Assembly: GCA_018057925.1 (NCBI GenBank)
Contig: JAGPCT010000001.1
Location: 124,001 to 188,000, forward strand
Origin: Saprospiraceae bacterium
Lineage (GTDB): Bacteria; Bacteroidota; Bacteroidia; Chitinophagales; Saprospiraceae
Length of the DNA stretch: 64,000 bases
Direction of reading: 5' to 3'
This document shows, piece after piece, positions 1 through 9,573 of the stretch; position 1 is the first letter of the stretch; every line of letters starts with the position of its first letter. The position numbers and the translations under genes were made by a program. Under the pieces are notes generated by a model that was given only the letters and a program-made list of their open reading frames with translations, searched no databases and had not been told where the DNA came from.

Positions 1-165
1 ACTATCATCCTGGGGAATGAATCCCTTGGAATAAACGAGGATATACGAAATCAATTGGAACACAGAATTTTAATCACGGCAGATTCTACCAGCCATGCAG
101 AATCATTAAATGTAAGTATAGCAGCATCCATTTTCATGTATCATTGTACTATTCAATCTGATTAA
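1..165 (+). CDS. RNA 2'-O-methyltransferase, SpoU/TrmH family (C-terminal part)
   Basis: The window opens inside this gene; 54 codons and the TAA stop are visible. The fragment contains ILGNESLGI, matching SpoU motif 2 (LGNE..GI), and SLNVSIAAS, matching motif 3 (SLNVSVA), which form the knotted SAM-binding site. The family methylates ribose 2'-OH groups of 23S rRNA or tRNA. Which RNA is modified cannot be told from the C-terminus alone. No gene shares its strand for about 240 bp downstream, and an apparently separate promoter precedes the next gene. Confidence 0.85.
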   Translation, partial: TIILGNESLGINEDIRNQLEHRILITADSTSHAESLNVSIAASIFMYHCTIQSD

Positions 166-360
166 AGCCCATCTATTTTCACAACACCTTGAATTAATCC
201 TGAAAACCTAATCGTCAAAATAAATACTAAAAAAAATCTTTCAACGTTCTGAATTACAAACAAGCAACAAAATTTTTTGCTATTTTTCATGATATCCGTT
301 GAATTATCAATAAAATAAAAATTAATTTAAAAAAACATATAATATATTTTTTAAATATAT

Positions 361-368
361 TACCTTTG
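361..368 (+). promoter_or_regulatory. Bacteroidota-type -7 element upstream of exbB
   Basis: TACCTTTG fits the TAnnTTTG -7 consensus and lies 38 nt before the exbB start. No clear TTG is found 18-19 nt upstream; that stretch is pure A/T. Nothing else is recognised between 166 and 406. Confidence 0.45.
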
Positions 369-406
369 CTATTGCAAGTTAAAAACTCATAAACTAAACC
401 GTATTT

Positions 407-1096
407 ATGCAATTTTTCCAATTGTTCTTTTTACAAATAGTTGATACAACAGCTGTACAAAGTATTTCATTACCATCACAGAAATTGACTTTTTTTGATC
501 TACTGTTAAAAGGTGGAGTAATCATGATTCCATTGATTATTCTTTCTATTATCGCAGTCGGACTAATGGTCGAAAGATGGTTGACAATCAACAATTTAAC
601 TAAAATAGAGGCTAATTTTTTCAACAACATCAAATCCATGTTGTCCAACGGTAATGTCAAAGGAGCTCAGGATTTTGCTGAATCAAACAACACTTCCATT
701 GGTAAAGTTATCTCTGAAGGGATACGATATATCGGATATCCCTATTCTGAGATAGAAACCTATATGAGCGACACCGCCAATATTGAATTGGGCAAAATGG
801 AAAACAGGCTCAATTATCTTGGAATAATAGCCGGTATAGCGCCAATGTTGGGATTCGTAGGGACTATTGCCGGTATAATTAAAATATTCTATAATATATC
901 TATTACGGATAATATCTCCATTGGAGTCATATCTGGTGGATTATACGAAAAAATGATAGCGTCAGGTACCGGCTTGATTGTAGGTATTCTGGCATTTATT
1001 GGCAATCAAATGTTACAATCGAAAATTGATCGATTCGCATTGCGTATGCAAGACATGGTGAAATCTTTCCGTTCTGTTTTATTGCAAAAAAATTAA
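407..1096 (+). CDS. exbB: MotA/TolQ/ExbB proton channel family protein
   Basis: 229 aa inner-membrane protein of the ExbB/TolQ family, which with ExbD passes protons and energises TonB-dependent or Tol-type envelope processes. Hydrophobic segments are visible near residues 37-55, 138-160 and 175-200. The family signature of Gly/Ala/Pro-rich helices appears in GIIAGIAPMLGFVGTIAGI and in GLYEKMIASGTGLIVGILAF. The ExbD partner follows after 62 bp. No TonB or TolB gene is adjacent, so whether this is an Exb, Tol or gliding-type motor is undecided. Confidence 0.88.
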   Translation: MQFFQLFFLQIVDTTAVQSISLPSQKLTFFDLLLKGGVIMIPLIILSIIAVGLMVERWLTINNLTKIEANFFNNIKSMLSNGNVKGAQDFAESNNTSIGKVISEGIRYIGYPYSEIETYMSDTANIELGKMENRLNYLGIIAGIAPMLGFVGTIAGIIKIFYNISITDNISIGVISGGLYEKMIASGTGLIVGILAFIGNQMLQSKIDRFALRMQDMVKSFRSVLLQKN

Positions 1097-1158
1097 AATA
1101 TTTCCATAAAGTATTGTAATAGAAATATTTAAATGTTAAATCCGGAAAGTTTTATCGA

Positions 1159-1554
1159 ATGAAAATAAATAGAAAAAGGCATAAACCTCATGTTTTCGTT
1201 GATTCCCTCAGCGACATTATGTTTTTCCTACTGCTATTCTTCTTGATTGTATCTACTGTTGCCAATCCCAATGTGGTCAAAATCCTATTACCTAAATCAG
1301 GTAACACGGAAGTTTTGAGTAAAAAACAGATTACATTGACAATCACGGAAGATAAACATTATTTTGTTGATAAGCAAGAATATAATTTCAATGACCTTGA
1401 AAATGCACTTCAGGAGGTAACTGCCAATGTTACAGAACCGACTATCATGTTACGGTTGGATAAAGCATTGACAATTCAAGATTTAATTGATGTGATGTCA
1501 ATAGGAGCCAAACTTAAAATTAAAATGGTCCTCGCTACAGACAAAAAGGGTTGA
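1159..1554 (+). CDS. exbD: ExbD/TolR family biopolymer transport protein
   Basis: 131 aa, the usual family size. It has a short cytoplasmic basic N-terminus, then one transmembrane helix (about residues 17-37) starting DSLSDIMFFLLLFFLIVST. The Asp in the SDIMF stretch corresponds to the conserved proton-carrying Asp of ExbD/TolR. The rest is a periplasmic domain. It forms the stator complex with the preceding ExbB. The next gene begins 1 bp after its stop, so the three are probably cotranscribed. Confidence 0.88.
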   Translation: MKINRKRHKPHVFVDSLSDIMFFLLLFFLIVSTVANPNVVKILLPKSGNTEVLSKKQITLTITEDKHYFVDKQEYNFNDLENALQEVTANVTEPTIMLRLDKALTIQDLIDVMSIGAKLKIKMVLATDKKG

Positions 1555-1555
1555 T

Positions 1556-2605
1556 TTGAGTAAAGTTATCAAAGTAGGTTTGTGCGCTTTTGGAATGAGT
1601 GGGAAGCTCTTTCAAGCGCCATTCTTTGATGTTAATCCCGGATTTTCATTAGATTACATCGTAAAAAGGTCCAATAATAGTCCCATCCCTGATTATCCAA
1701 ATGCGACAATTCTTCCTTCTATAGAAGCTTTGATACATCATACGGATGTCGATTTAATTGTGGTCAACACTCCCATTCAGACTCACTTTCAATTTGCGAA
1801 GGAAGCTCTATTAAAAAACAAACATGTTCTTGTTGAAAAACCCTTCACAGTTACATCAAATGAAGCTCAAGAATTAATACTTATCGCTTCTGAAAAAAAA
1901 AGAATACTTTCTGTTTTTCAAAATAGAAGATGGGATCGGGACTTTCAGCAAGTATCTAAAATTATTCAAAGCAAAGTTCTTGGAGATATTCACGAAGTTC
2001 AAATTCGATTTGATCGATATCGCACCCATGCAAGTGGCAAATTCCACAAAGAAGGCAATATTCCCGGATCAGGTGCACTATTTGATATTGGAAGCCATAT
2101 AATAGACCAAGCCATTCAACTATTCGGCTTACCAAAACACATATATGGTGACTTAATGCAGCTACGTAACGATGTTCACTCTGACGACTATTTTGAAATT
2201 ATCCTTTTTTATGAAAAATTGCGTGTAAGACTCATCAGCAATATCATGACTCCATTGATAGGTCCTGGGTATATTGTACATGGTAGCAATGGAAGTTTGA
2301 TTCAAGAACGATCAGATTGTCAAGAGCAATTACTTTCTAAAGGGATTAAACCATCTAAAGAAAGTTGGCAATCCAATTTATTAGGTCCCGACGCCAACAT
2401 ACTTACTATACAAGAAGGCAAAAAAGATAATCTACAAATGTTTAGTCAAGAAGGCAACTATTACCATTACTTTGAAGCGTTATATCAACATTTAATCGGC
2501 AATTCCATCAATCCTGTATCGCCTCAAGACGCATACAACACCATTAAAATCATAGAACTAGCCCACAAATCCAGTATTTTAGGCTACAAAGTAATTTTCG
2601 AATAG
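1556..2605 (+). CDS. Gfo/Idh/MocA family NAD(P)-dependent oxidoreductase
   Basis: 349 aa. An N-terminal Rossmann fold (VGLCAFGMSGKLFQAPFF, residues about 7-24) is followed by the family signature EKPFTVTSNEA near residue 94, where Lys is the catalytic-site residue, then the alpha/beta C-terminal domain with GSGALFDIGSHIIDQA. The family oxidises or reduces sugars and cyclitols with NAD(P). The substrate cannot be read from sequence; similarity is closest to the YvaA/YdgJ type. The start is TTG, 1 bp after exbD, suggesting translational coupling. The link to the proton channel genes looks positional rather than functional. Confidence 0.85.
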   Translation: MSKVIKVGLCAFGMSGKLFQAPFFDVNPGFSLDYIVKRSNNSPIPDYPNATILPSIEALIHHTDVDLIVVNTPIQTHFQFAKEALLKNKHVLVEKPFTVTSNEAQELILIASEKKRILSVFQNRRWDRDFQQVSKIIQSKVLGDIHEVQIRFDRYRTHASGKFHKEGNIPGSGALFDIGSHIIDQAIQLFGLPKHIYGDLMQLRNDVHSDDYFEIILFYEKLRVRLISNIMTPLIGPGYIVHGSNGSLIQERSDCQEQLLSKGIKPSKESWQSNLLGPDANILTIQEGKKDNLQMFSQEGNYYHYFEALYQHLIGNSINPVSPQDAYNTIKIIELAHKSSILGYKVIFE

Positions 2606-2635
2606 TGCTTGGTGGTTTCCTGCTTTAATATCAGG

Positions 2636-3214
2636 TTAACGGATTAATTTTAAAAACTCATTACGAGTCTCCACATTCCTAAATTCCCCTGTAAATGCTG
2701 ATGTAGTGGTGGTGCTATTTTGCTTCTGAACGCCTCTCATCATCATACACATGTGGGATGCTTCAATGACTACAGCCACTCCGAGCGGCTTTAATGTTTC
2801 ATCGATGACATCCAATATCTCTTTAGTCAACCTTTCTTGAACCTGAAGCCTTCTTGCAAACACATCAACCACCCTTGGTAGCTTACTCAATCCTACAATA
2901 TAATCTTTAGGGATATAAGCTATATGAGCTTTACCAAAAAACGGAAGTATATGATGTTCGCAAAGGGAATAAACTTCAATATCTTTGACAATAATCATTT
3001 CATTATAGGATTCATTAAACATTGCCGATTGCAATATTTCCTTAGCATCCATCTGATATCCACTTGTTAAAAAATCGATGGCTTTAGCTGCCCGCTTAGG
3101 TGTTTTGAGAAGTCCTTCCCTATTTACATCTTCACCCGTTAATCCAATAATCTCATTATAATGTTGAGTTAACTCAGTAATGTTTTTTGGGAGTCCTTCA
3201 TATAATCGTTCCAT
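2636..3214 (-). CDS. folE: GTP cyclohydrolase I
   Basis: 192 aa, typical length. It converts GTP to 7,8-dihydroneopterin triphosphate, the first step to tetrahydrofolate (or, through QueD, queuosine). Zinc ligands are visible: Cys85 and His88 in [20 protein letters not shown], and the later Cys in [12 protein letters not shown]. The motif [19 protein letters not shown] is diagnostic. It converges with the oxidoreductase on the other side. The 240 bp to the next gene hold that gene's promoter. Confidence 0.96.
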   Translation of the reverse strand: MERLYEGLPKNITELTQHYNEIIGLTGEDVNREGLLKTPKRAAKAIDFLTSGYQMDAKEILQSAMFNESYNEMIIVKDIEVYSLCEHHILPFFGKAHIAYIPKDYIVGLSKLPRVVDVFARRLQVQERLTKEILDVIDETLKPLGVAVVIEASHMCMMMRGVQKQNSTTTTSAFTGEFRNVETRNEFLKLIR

Positions 3215-3354
3215 TGCACTCTACTTGATTGTTTGTTAAAATTACAATCGTTCAACGGATTTATCCCAATTAAGTTGCAATTTTTCAATATTAATTGACT
3301 TTAAATATGGATCAATTACTTTACTTATGTGAATAATAAACATTCAAAGGACAA

Positions 3355-3384
3355 TTCAGAATCAATAATAATGAAGTATCTTTG
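3355..3384 (+). promoter_or_regulatory. Probable promoter of the glycan module
   Basis: TATCTTTG at 3377-3384 is a perfect TAnnTTTG -7 box, with TTC (one mismatch to TTG) exactly 19 nt upstream. It would give a leader of about 65 nt to the glycosyltransferase at 3455. Confidence 0.5.
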
Positions 3385-3454
3385 TACATGATCATATCGG
3401 TGAACTCATCATCATTACGTATAAATTGTTAAAACTAAATCAGTTTAGTATTAA

Positions 3455-4591
3455 ATGCTCCAAAAGCACATTTTATTTTTAGCATCATGGTATCCTTCAA
3501 GGATATTGCCCTTTTCAGGTGATTTCATACAAAGACATGCCCGCGCTGCTGTATTAATGAATAAAGTCACTGTCCTTCACGCTATCAAAGATGAAAAATT
3601 AGATGAAAAATTCAAAGTATCGGTCGTCAATGGCTCTCCAAGAGAAATTATTATTTATTACCAAAGCTGTAGAATAAAATATTTTAATTTTTTTCGCAGA
3701 CTTAAAGCCTACCATAAAGGATATCTTTTGGTCGGGGACTTTGATTTAATCCACTTGAACACGTGCTTTCCAGCCGGTATTTTTGCTCTAGTTTTACATT
3801 ATTTCAAAAGAAAAAAATACATTTTAAGTGAGCATTGGACCGGCCTTCATCCGGATAAATACAGGCACTTGAGTTTCTTTTCTCGCATTTTTATTCCTTG
3901 GATTTTAAATAAAAGTAAGCTTTGGCTACCTGTTTCTCATAACCTTGGAAGTAGCATGGCTAAAATCACAAAACCCAAACCTATCGAAGTCATTCCCAAT
4001 GTCGTGGATACAAAGTTGTTTTCACCTACAACTTTATCGAAGAAAAACACTAAAATGAAATTTCTACACCTCTCGATGTTGAATGAAGCCCATAAAAATA
4101 TCAGTGGTATGTTGCGCGTTGGCAAAAAATTGGCAAATGAAGGATACTCCTTTGAGTTTCATATTGGCGGAAATGGTTCACTCAACTTAATAAATCAATT
4201 TATAACTGAAAATCAACTAAATGATTATATTTTTCCGTTTGGTGAATTAACACATGAACAAGTACCACAAAAAATGAATGAATGCGATTGTTTTATCCTG
4301 TTCAGTAATTTTGAAAATCAACCTTGCGTTCAAGGTGAGGCATTTGCTATCGGGATACCATTAATATCCACCAATGTCGGCGGAATCGCAGAGTTTCTCC
4401 CCGACAATTTTGGTATTTTAATAGAAAAAGGAGATGAAAATGCTCTCTTTAACGCTATGGTCGAGGTAATAAATGGTAAACAATTTGCTTCTAAAGAAGA
4501 AATGCACCTTTACTCAAAGCAACATTTTTCACCTGAACATATTGCATATCAACTTAATAACATATATAATTCTATTGTATATGAAAATTGA
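3455..4591 (+). CDS. Glycosyltransferase family 4 (GT-B fold)
   Basis: 378 aa. The N-terminal half carries FLASWYPSRILPFSGDFIQRHA, typical of GT4 enzymes acting on surface glycans. The C-terminal half holds the nucleotide-sugar binding region: IPNVVDTKLFSP, the strand-loop HIGGNGS, and ENQPCVQGEAFAIGIPLIST, containing the E-x7-E motif variant. The gene overlaps the following amidotransferase by 11 bp and belongs to a three-gene run. Donor and acceptor sugars are not predictable. Confidence 0.88.
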   Translation: MLQKHILFLASWYPSRILPFSGDFIQRHARAAVLMNKVTVLHAIKDEKLDEKFKVSVVNGSPREIIIYYQSCRIKYFNFFRRLKAYHKGYLLVGDFDLIHLNTCFPAGIFALVLHYFKRKKYILSEHWTGLHPDKYRHLSFFSRIFIPWILNKSKLWLPVSHNLGSSMAKITKPKPIEVIPNVVDTKLFSPTTLSKKNTKMKFLHLSMLNEAHKNISGMLRVGKKLANEGYSFEFHIGGNGSLNLINQFITENQLNDYIFPFGELTHEQVPQKMNECDCFILFSNFENQPCVQGEAFAIGIPLISTNVGGIAEFLPDNFGILIEKGDENALFNAMVEVINGKQFASKEEMHLYSKQHFSPEHIAYQLNNIYNSIVYEN

Positions 4592-6245
4592 CTTTTTGTT
4601 AGAATATGACGATAAAGCCGGTTACACGTTTAGCCATACAGTGGACGAATCACAACAGTTTAATTACATCGCATTTGAAAATCATCAATATTCTTTTTTT
4701 TTAAAAGGTGTACTTCTTAATTTCGATGAACTTATTCAGGATTTTGGCATCAAAAAAGATATTACTTCTTTAGTCACTGAACTTTACAATAGGTATAACT
4801 TTAATTTTTCAACTTTCTTTAGAGGTGAATTCTCGGGTTATTTCTATGAAAAGGAAACATTAAAACTGTCAGTTTTTTCAAATATTATTGGTTCACAGAC
4901 GATTTTTTATTACTATATTAATTCCACCTTATGTGTAAATACTGATTTCAAACAGTTGAAAAAACAATTGGATCAAAAGAACTTACCTTATTCTTTCGAT
5001 GTTGAATCAGCCTATTCCATGTTGACATATCACAACTTGATTGACAACAACACACATATTCGGGAAGTAAAAAAAATTATTGGAGGCGAAACACTTTTAT
5101 TTAATCCACGGAAAAGTACCATAGAAATAATATCTACAGATAACCTTCAAAGCATCAAAACATATACTGGCAACAAATCAGATGCTCTTAATCAATTGGA
5201 TTATTTGTTTTCAAAGGCTGTTAACCAAGAGTACAGCTATGATCAAAAGATAGGTAAAGCACATTTTGCATTATTAAGTGGAGGTCTAGATTCAAGGATG
5301 GGTATATTTTATGCATATCAGCAAAAATTTCGTCCTAGTTCTTCATTGTGCTTTTCTCATTCCGGTTATTGGGATGAAACGATAGCTAAAGAAATTGCGG
5401 ATGACCTTGATATTAATCTTCATATAAAACACCTTGATGGCGGGCATTTCCTGATGGATATAGACGGCATGACGCCTATAACACAGGGATTGACAAGATA
5501 CACTGGCGGAGCTCATTCCAATTATGGGCTCAAGTCAATCGATTTTAAGGACTTTGGTTTGATACATACAGGACATTTAGGAGATGCTGTTTTGGGTTCG
5601 TATCTATCTTCCAAAAATAAAGCGCCCTCACAAAATGGATTCAGAAAAATATACGCCAGTCAATATTTCAGAGAAAAAACAGATCATCTTTTAATCGAAA
5701 CTGCAAAGAAATATCCGACGGAAGAGATGTTTTTATTGTACAATAGAGGATTCAATGCCATTGCTATAGGAAATCATGTAGCTGAACAATATAGCATTCC
5801 GGTTTCACCCTTTATGCATACCGACTTTCTTAAATTTGGTTTGAGTCTTCCTGAAAAATGGAGATTTAATGAGGCAATTTATATAGAATGGATAAGAAAA
5901 TATTGTCCGGATTCAACAAGATATATTTGGGAAAGAACCTTGTTAAAACCAAATAAAGTATGGAAAACAACTTTTGCTGACCATATTTGGGTAAGATTGT
6001 TTGGACTGTATTATAAAAAAATAATCAGAAAACCAGAGAAATTCAGCATGACACCGTATGAATATTATAATAAAACAAATCAAGAAATAAAACCTTTTTT
6101 TGAAAAATATTTTTCAGAGAATGTAGAATTAGCGGGAGACATAGGCTTAGAACGAGACCTTTACACCATGTTTCGACAAGGATCCTTTACTGATAAAACA
6201 CTGGTACTTGGCTTACTTGGTGTATATAAATGGCTAAAATCATGA
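4581..6245 (+). CDS. Asparagine-synthase-related protein without glutaminase cysteine
   Basis: 554 aa from the ATG at 4581; an upstream in-frame start at 4473 would lie inside the preceding gene's conserved end and is less likely. The C-terminal half has the ATP-pyrophosphatase loop LLSGGLDSRMG and a synthetase-like region ending in a helical tail. The N-terminal half looks like a degenerate Ntn glutaminase domain. It begins MKIDF, not MC, so the nucleophilic Cys2 is missing and it cannot hydrolyse glutamine in the usual way. Placed between a GT4 and a flippase with overlapping ends, it probably amidates or otherwise adenylates and modifies a sugar acid of the same glycan; this is inference. 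Confidence 0.8.
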   Translation: MKIDFLLEYDDKAGYTFSHTVDESQQFNYIAFENHQYSFFLKGVLLNFDELIQDFGIKKDITSLVTELYNRYNFNFSTFFRGEFSGYFYEKETLKLSVFSNIIGSQTIFYYYINSTLCVNTDFKQLKKQLDQKNLPYSFDVESAYSMLTYHNLIDNNTHIREVKKIIGGETLLFNPRKSTIEIISTDNLQSIKTYTGNKSDALNQLDYLFSKAVNQEYSYDQKIGKAHFALLSGGLDSRMGIFYAYQQKFRPSSSLCFSHSGYWDETIAKEIADDLDINLHIKHLDGGHFLMDIDGMTPITQGLTRYTGGAHSNYGLKSIDFKDFGLIHTGHLGDAVLGSYLSSKNKAPSQNGFRKIYASQYFREKTDHLLIETAKKYPTEEMFLLYNRGFNAIAIGNHVAEQYSIPVSPFMHTDFLKFGLSLPEKWRFNEAIYIEWIRKYCPDSTRYIWERTLLKPNKVWKTTFADHIWVRLFGLYYKKIIRKPEKFSMTPYEYYNKTNQEIKPFFEKYFSENVELAGDIGLERDLYTMFRQGSFTDKTLVLGLLGVYKWLKS

Positions 6246-7492
6246 AGGAACTTCTAAAATTTTTTAAAGAATTTATTCAAAATAATGGCTTATTTGTATT
6301 TAGCGCAATGCTCATTGCAAAATTATCAATGCTCATTATCAATATTGCTGCTGCCAGATTGATTCCTAAAGAAGAATTTGGCCTAATTGCATTGGTCTTT
6401 TCAGTATTTGCAATCTTTGCGCCTTTAACAGGATTGGGATCATATCAAGGGTTGTTACGCTATGGAGTGTTGGAAAAAGATCAGCATTCTAGAGATCATT
6501 TAAGCCAATATGTTTTCCACAAAGGTCTCTTCAATCATATAGCAGTATTTTTCATGTTTTTAGGTATCAGCTACATCTATACACTGAAATATGGCGACCT
6601 CAAGATAATAATTTTACTGTTCGGAATAAGAATATTGGGATATTATTTTCAAAACTTCATAGAATCTTACTATCGAATTAACCATAACAATAAAACATTT
6701 GCCTGGGTAAACATTTCTATCAATTTGGGAGGTTTGGTTATGGCTATTATCGGTATGTTTCTCTGGGGGCTTATCGGTTATCTAATAGCAATGGCCATCA
6801 TGCCTTGGATATCTCTGATATTTTTGAAAAGAAATATATTTGTTCACACCAACTTCGCCTTAAACATTAACAAGAAAGAATTCTGGAAATATTCATTACA
6901 CGGCAGTATGACTTATTTTTTGTCAGATATATTATTTTCCATGGATTTTCTTTTGATAGGATTATTGTTATCTGAAAATGATTTAGCGATGTACAAAACT
7001 GCTATAATCATCCCGATGAACCTATCTATATTACCCTTGGTCTTTATGCAAACAGACTATCCAAAATTGGCAAAAAACTATCAAAACAAAAATTATCTAA
7101 ACTATTATATCAAAAATTATTACAAAATATTCATCCCGTTGGGTGTTGTTATTCTTTTCATTGGGTGGATGATACAAGATGACATTGTTTCTTGGATTTT
7201 TGGCGAAAAATATGCGGGCAACGGATCTGTCTTCATCATCATTTTATTTGCCTTAGTAGGAAATATGTGGTTGCGCAATCTATATGGTAATCTTGCATCG
7301 GCGGTTGGTAAAGCCAATTGGAATACCTATACGTCACTGATAGGATTGTCCGTAATTTTATTGTTGGGCCTCTGGTTGATACCATTATATGGAATAGTCG
7401 GTGCTGCTTTCAGTATGGCAGGAGCATTTACTTGTACGGGTATTGTCACAGCCGTCTTGTTCAAAAAATATTTAAAAAATCTCGATTATTAA
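6242..7492 (+). CDS. Polysaccharide flippase (Wzx/MATE-like)
   Basis: About 416 aa with roughly 12 hydrophobic segments. It opens FIQNNGLFVFSAMLIAKLSM and continues with AARLIPKEEFGLIALVFSVF, the pattern of the polysaccharide biosynthesis (PST/Wzx) family that flips lipid-linked oligosaccharides across the inner membrane. I chose the ATG at 6242 because it overlaps the previous stop as ATGA; another in-frame ATG lies at 6230. It is the last gene of the module. Confidence 0.85.
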   Translation: MKELLKFFKEFIQNNGLFVFSAMLIAKLSMLIINIAAARLIPKEEFGLIALVFSVFAIFAPLTGLGSYQGLLRYGVLEKDQHSRDHLSQYVFHKGLFNHIAVFFMFLGISYIYTLKYGDLKIIILLFGIRILGYYFQNFIESYYRINHNNKTFAWVNISINLGGLVMAIIGMFLWGLIGYLIAMAIMPWISLIFLKRNIFVHTNFALNINKKEFWKYSLHGSMTYFLSDILFSMDFLLIGLLLSENDLAMYKTAIIIPMNLSILPLVFMQTDYPKLAKNYQNKNYLNYYIKNYYKIFIPLGVVILFIGWMIQDDIVSWIFGEKYAGNGSVFIIILFALVGNMWLRNLYGNLASAVGKANWNTYTSLIGLSVILLLGLWLIPLYGIVGAAFSMAGAFTCTGIVTAVLFKKYLKNLDY

Positions 7493-7594
7493 GAAATAAT
7501 ATTTTCATTAATAGTTGAAATTCATTCATATTTGCAAACATAAAAAGTTTTTATAACTCAAAATTCTCTTTGAAACTTAATTTAGCATTTTTAA

Positions 7595-8209
7595 AAAATA
7601 AATTCCATAGAACCAATTCTAACATACATAATTAAAAATTGGATCGAATTAATTGCGGCATTTTTTGGAATAGCAAGTGTCTGGTATAGTCGTAAAAATA
7701 ATATCCTTGTATATCCAACCGGAATAATCAGTGTATTGATCTATGTATATATTTGTATGATACACAAACTTTATGCCGACGCCGGAATTAATTTTTATTA
7801 TTTTATCATGAGTGTCATTGGGTGGATTAATTGGACAAGTAAAAAGGAGGAAAAATATGTCTATCCTATTTCCTTTTGTTCAAAGAAAGAATGGGCAATT
7901 GGATTGGGATTTTTCTTCGGTTCTTTGGTAATTTTATTGTTGATATTATCAAAAACAGACAGTAATACGGTTGTTGGGGACTCACTCGTATCCTCATCTG
8001 CAATAACCGCTATGTGGTGGATGGCTAATCGAAAGATAGAGAGTTGGTATGCCTGGATATTCAGTAACATCATAGCACTGCCTTTATTTTATTCCAAAGG
8101 ATTGCACCCAACTGTTGTCCAATACTTTATTTTCACCATACTCGCAATTTGGGGTTTAAAAACCTGGATACAAATACATTCAAAGGAAAATCATGCAATA
8201 AAAGGATAG
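7595..8209 (+). CDS. pnuC: Nicotinamide riboside transporter PnuC (5' end uncertain, possible frameshift)
   Basis: The open frame encodes up to 204 aa, usual for PnuC, with about seven membrane segments. Family hallmarks are NWIELIAAFFGIASVW, YPTGIISVLIYVY, LYADAGINFYYF, IGWINW and the late AITAMWWMANRKIESWYAW. No ATG, GTG or TTG lies in frame before the first membrane helix; the only TTG (7736) would remove it. A TTG frame at 7570-7599 encodes a plausible N-terminus, MKLNLAFLK, and joins the PnuC frame if one A is removed from the A6 run at 7593-7598. Either an indel in that run or a rare ATT/ATA start is needed. The NadR-type kinase follows, giving uptake plus phosphorylation. Confidence 0.78.
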   Translation, partial: KINSIEPILTYIIKNWIELIAAFFGIASVWYSRKNNILVYPTGIISVLIYVYICMIHKLYADAGINFYYFIMSVIGWINWTSKKEEKYVYPISFCSKKEWAIGLGFFFGSLVILLLILSKTDSNTVVGDSLVSSSAITAMWWMANRKIESWYAWIFSNIIALPLFYSKGLHPTVVQYFIFTILAIWGLKTWIQIHSKENHAIKG

Positions 8210-8414
8210 ACCGGCTTAGTTCAAAAAAATCGTTTGCGTTATATTATATGTCAAATGACTATTAGCGCTAATATTCTTTTGAATGATAAAGTAAATCGCA
8301 TATTGAGAAAATCATCTTTCAATCAATTTGGCAACCTATAAACAATTAACATTTTGTTTGCATATTAATTTTCAACTTATTAATGTCTTTAAACCTTTAA
8401 AGGAAAAGTATTCC

Positions 8415-8993
8415 TTGAATCCGATACAGACTGAAGCGAAAAAAATATTTACTTTTGTAGGAGTAGAATCAACCGGTAAATCTAAAGCCGCCGAATACCT
8501 CGCACAACAAATTGAAGCTATTCACATCCCTGAATATGCAAGACTTTATCTTGATAAACACAACAATCAATATAATCACGCAGGGTTTTTGGACATTGCA
8601 CAAGGCCAAATGGATTTAGAGAACCAAGCTTTTGTCCATGCAAAAAAAAATGATTTAATTGTATTTGATACCAATTTTATTGTTATATATGTATGGTCAT
8701 TATATGTTTATAAAACAGTTCCTCAATGGATTATAGATAGAATTCAATCCTATCCGGATATCATTTATTTTCTAATGACACCGGAAATTCCCTGGGTCAA
8801 CGATGGCATGAGAGAATACCCTGACTTAAGTACAAGGGAGGAAATTCACAAGATATACATTAATGTTCTTCAGCAATTTAATTTAAAATACCATATTATT
8901 AATGGAGACGGGTATTCACAGAGGCATGAAAAAATTTTACAAATATCCAAGTCCTACCTTCCGGTAAAAAGGTTGCAAAAATTTTCTAACTAG
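8415..8993 (+). CDS. NadR-type nicotinamide riboside kinase (AAA ATPase)
   Basis: 192 aa from the TTG at 8415; a longer form from 8328 adds a non-conserved 29 aa leader. The P-loop FVGVESTGKSKAAEYLA matches the ribosylnicotinamide kinase domain of NadR, and IPEYARLYL, DTNFIVIYVWS and REYPD also fit. It should phosphorylate nicotinamide riboside to NMN. The usual NMN adenylyltransferase domain of full NadR is absent. Being downstream of pnuC supports the role: kinase trapping drives PnuC transport. Its last 8 bp overlap the convergent DUF4126 gene. Confidence 0.82.
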   Translation: MNPIQTEAKKIFTFVGVESTGKSKAAEYLAQQIEAIHIPEYARLYLDKHNNQYNHAGFLDIAQGQMDLENQAFVHAKKNDLIVFDTNFIVIYVWSLYVYKTVPQWIIDRIQSYPDIIYFLMTPEIPWVNDGMREYPDLSTREEIHKIYINVLQQFNLKYHIINGDGYSQRHEKILQISKSYLPVKRLQKFSN

Positions 8994-9573
8994 GCTTTAC
9001 TTTTAATTTACCAAATAGCTTGCTAATCCATCGTCTAATAAACCGTTGAGCAAGGAATACAAACAATAATATACCAATCCCAAACATTACAGGTACTAAA
9101 AAGGCAAGCAACGTAAATAAAGTGCTCAAGATATTCTCTATAGTGCTGTATGTAGAATTGGCCATCCCAAAGAAGGAAGCTGTCGTCTTTATGCGCATCA
9201 TCCCGGAAAAGCTATTGATACTAAGTGCTGTACCGCCGCCTACAATCAAGCTTATTATCGAATCTACATAAGCAGGCATTTCAGGCATCATTGAACTCAT
9301 ACTGACTACACCGGCGCAAAATGCCAGTGGTGCACCGATAATATCCAAAGTATGATCAACAATGGGAATATAATAGCCACCGATTTCAACAATAACGGCA
9401 ATTCCTAAAGCGATAACAACATAAGGATTGTCAAGCCAAATAAAATTTTGTTCAAAAGACAAAATATTATAATGTAATGCCAGCGAAATCAGGAAAAAGG
9501 GTAAAAAAACACGCAGTCCGGTGGCTGCACTAAGCCCAACACCCAATAGTAATGGCACTACCCATTCTATCAT
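8986..9573 (-). CDS. DUF4126 family membrane protein
   Basis: 195 aa, hydrophobic throughout, with about five membrane segments. It begins [24 protein letters not shown] and includes [20 protein letters not shown], features I recognise from DUF4126, a family of unknown function. Its ATG overlaps the rocD stop as ATGA, so it is translated from the rocD message. No function is proposed. Confidence 0.75.
   Translation of the reverse strand: MIEWVVPLLLGVGLSAATGLRVFLPFFLISLALHYNILSFEQNFIWLDNPYVVIALGIAVIVEIGGYYIPIVDHTLDIIGAPLAFCAGVVSMSSMMPEMPAYVDSIISLIVGGGTALSINSFSGMMRIKTTASFFGMANSTYSTIENILSTLFTLLAFLVPVMFGIGILLFVFLAQRFIRRWISKLFGKLKVKPS

Noticed and set aside
4473..4580. Longer start for the asparagine-synthase-like gene
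   Set aside because: It would overlap 119 bp of the conserved glycosyltransferase end, and the added 36 residues have no conserved character; the ATG at 4581 suits the coupled arrangement.
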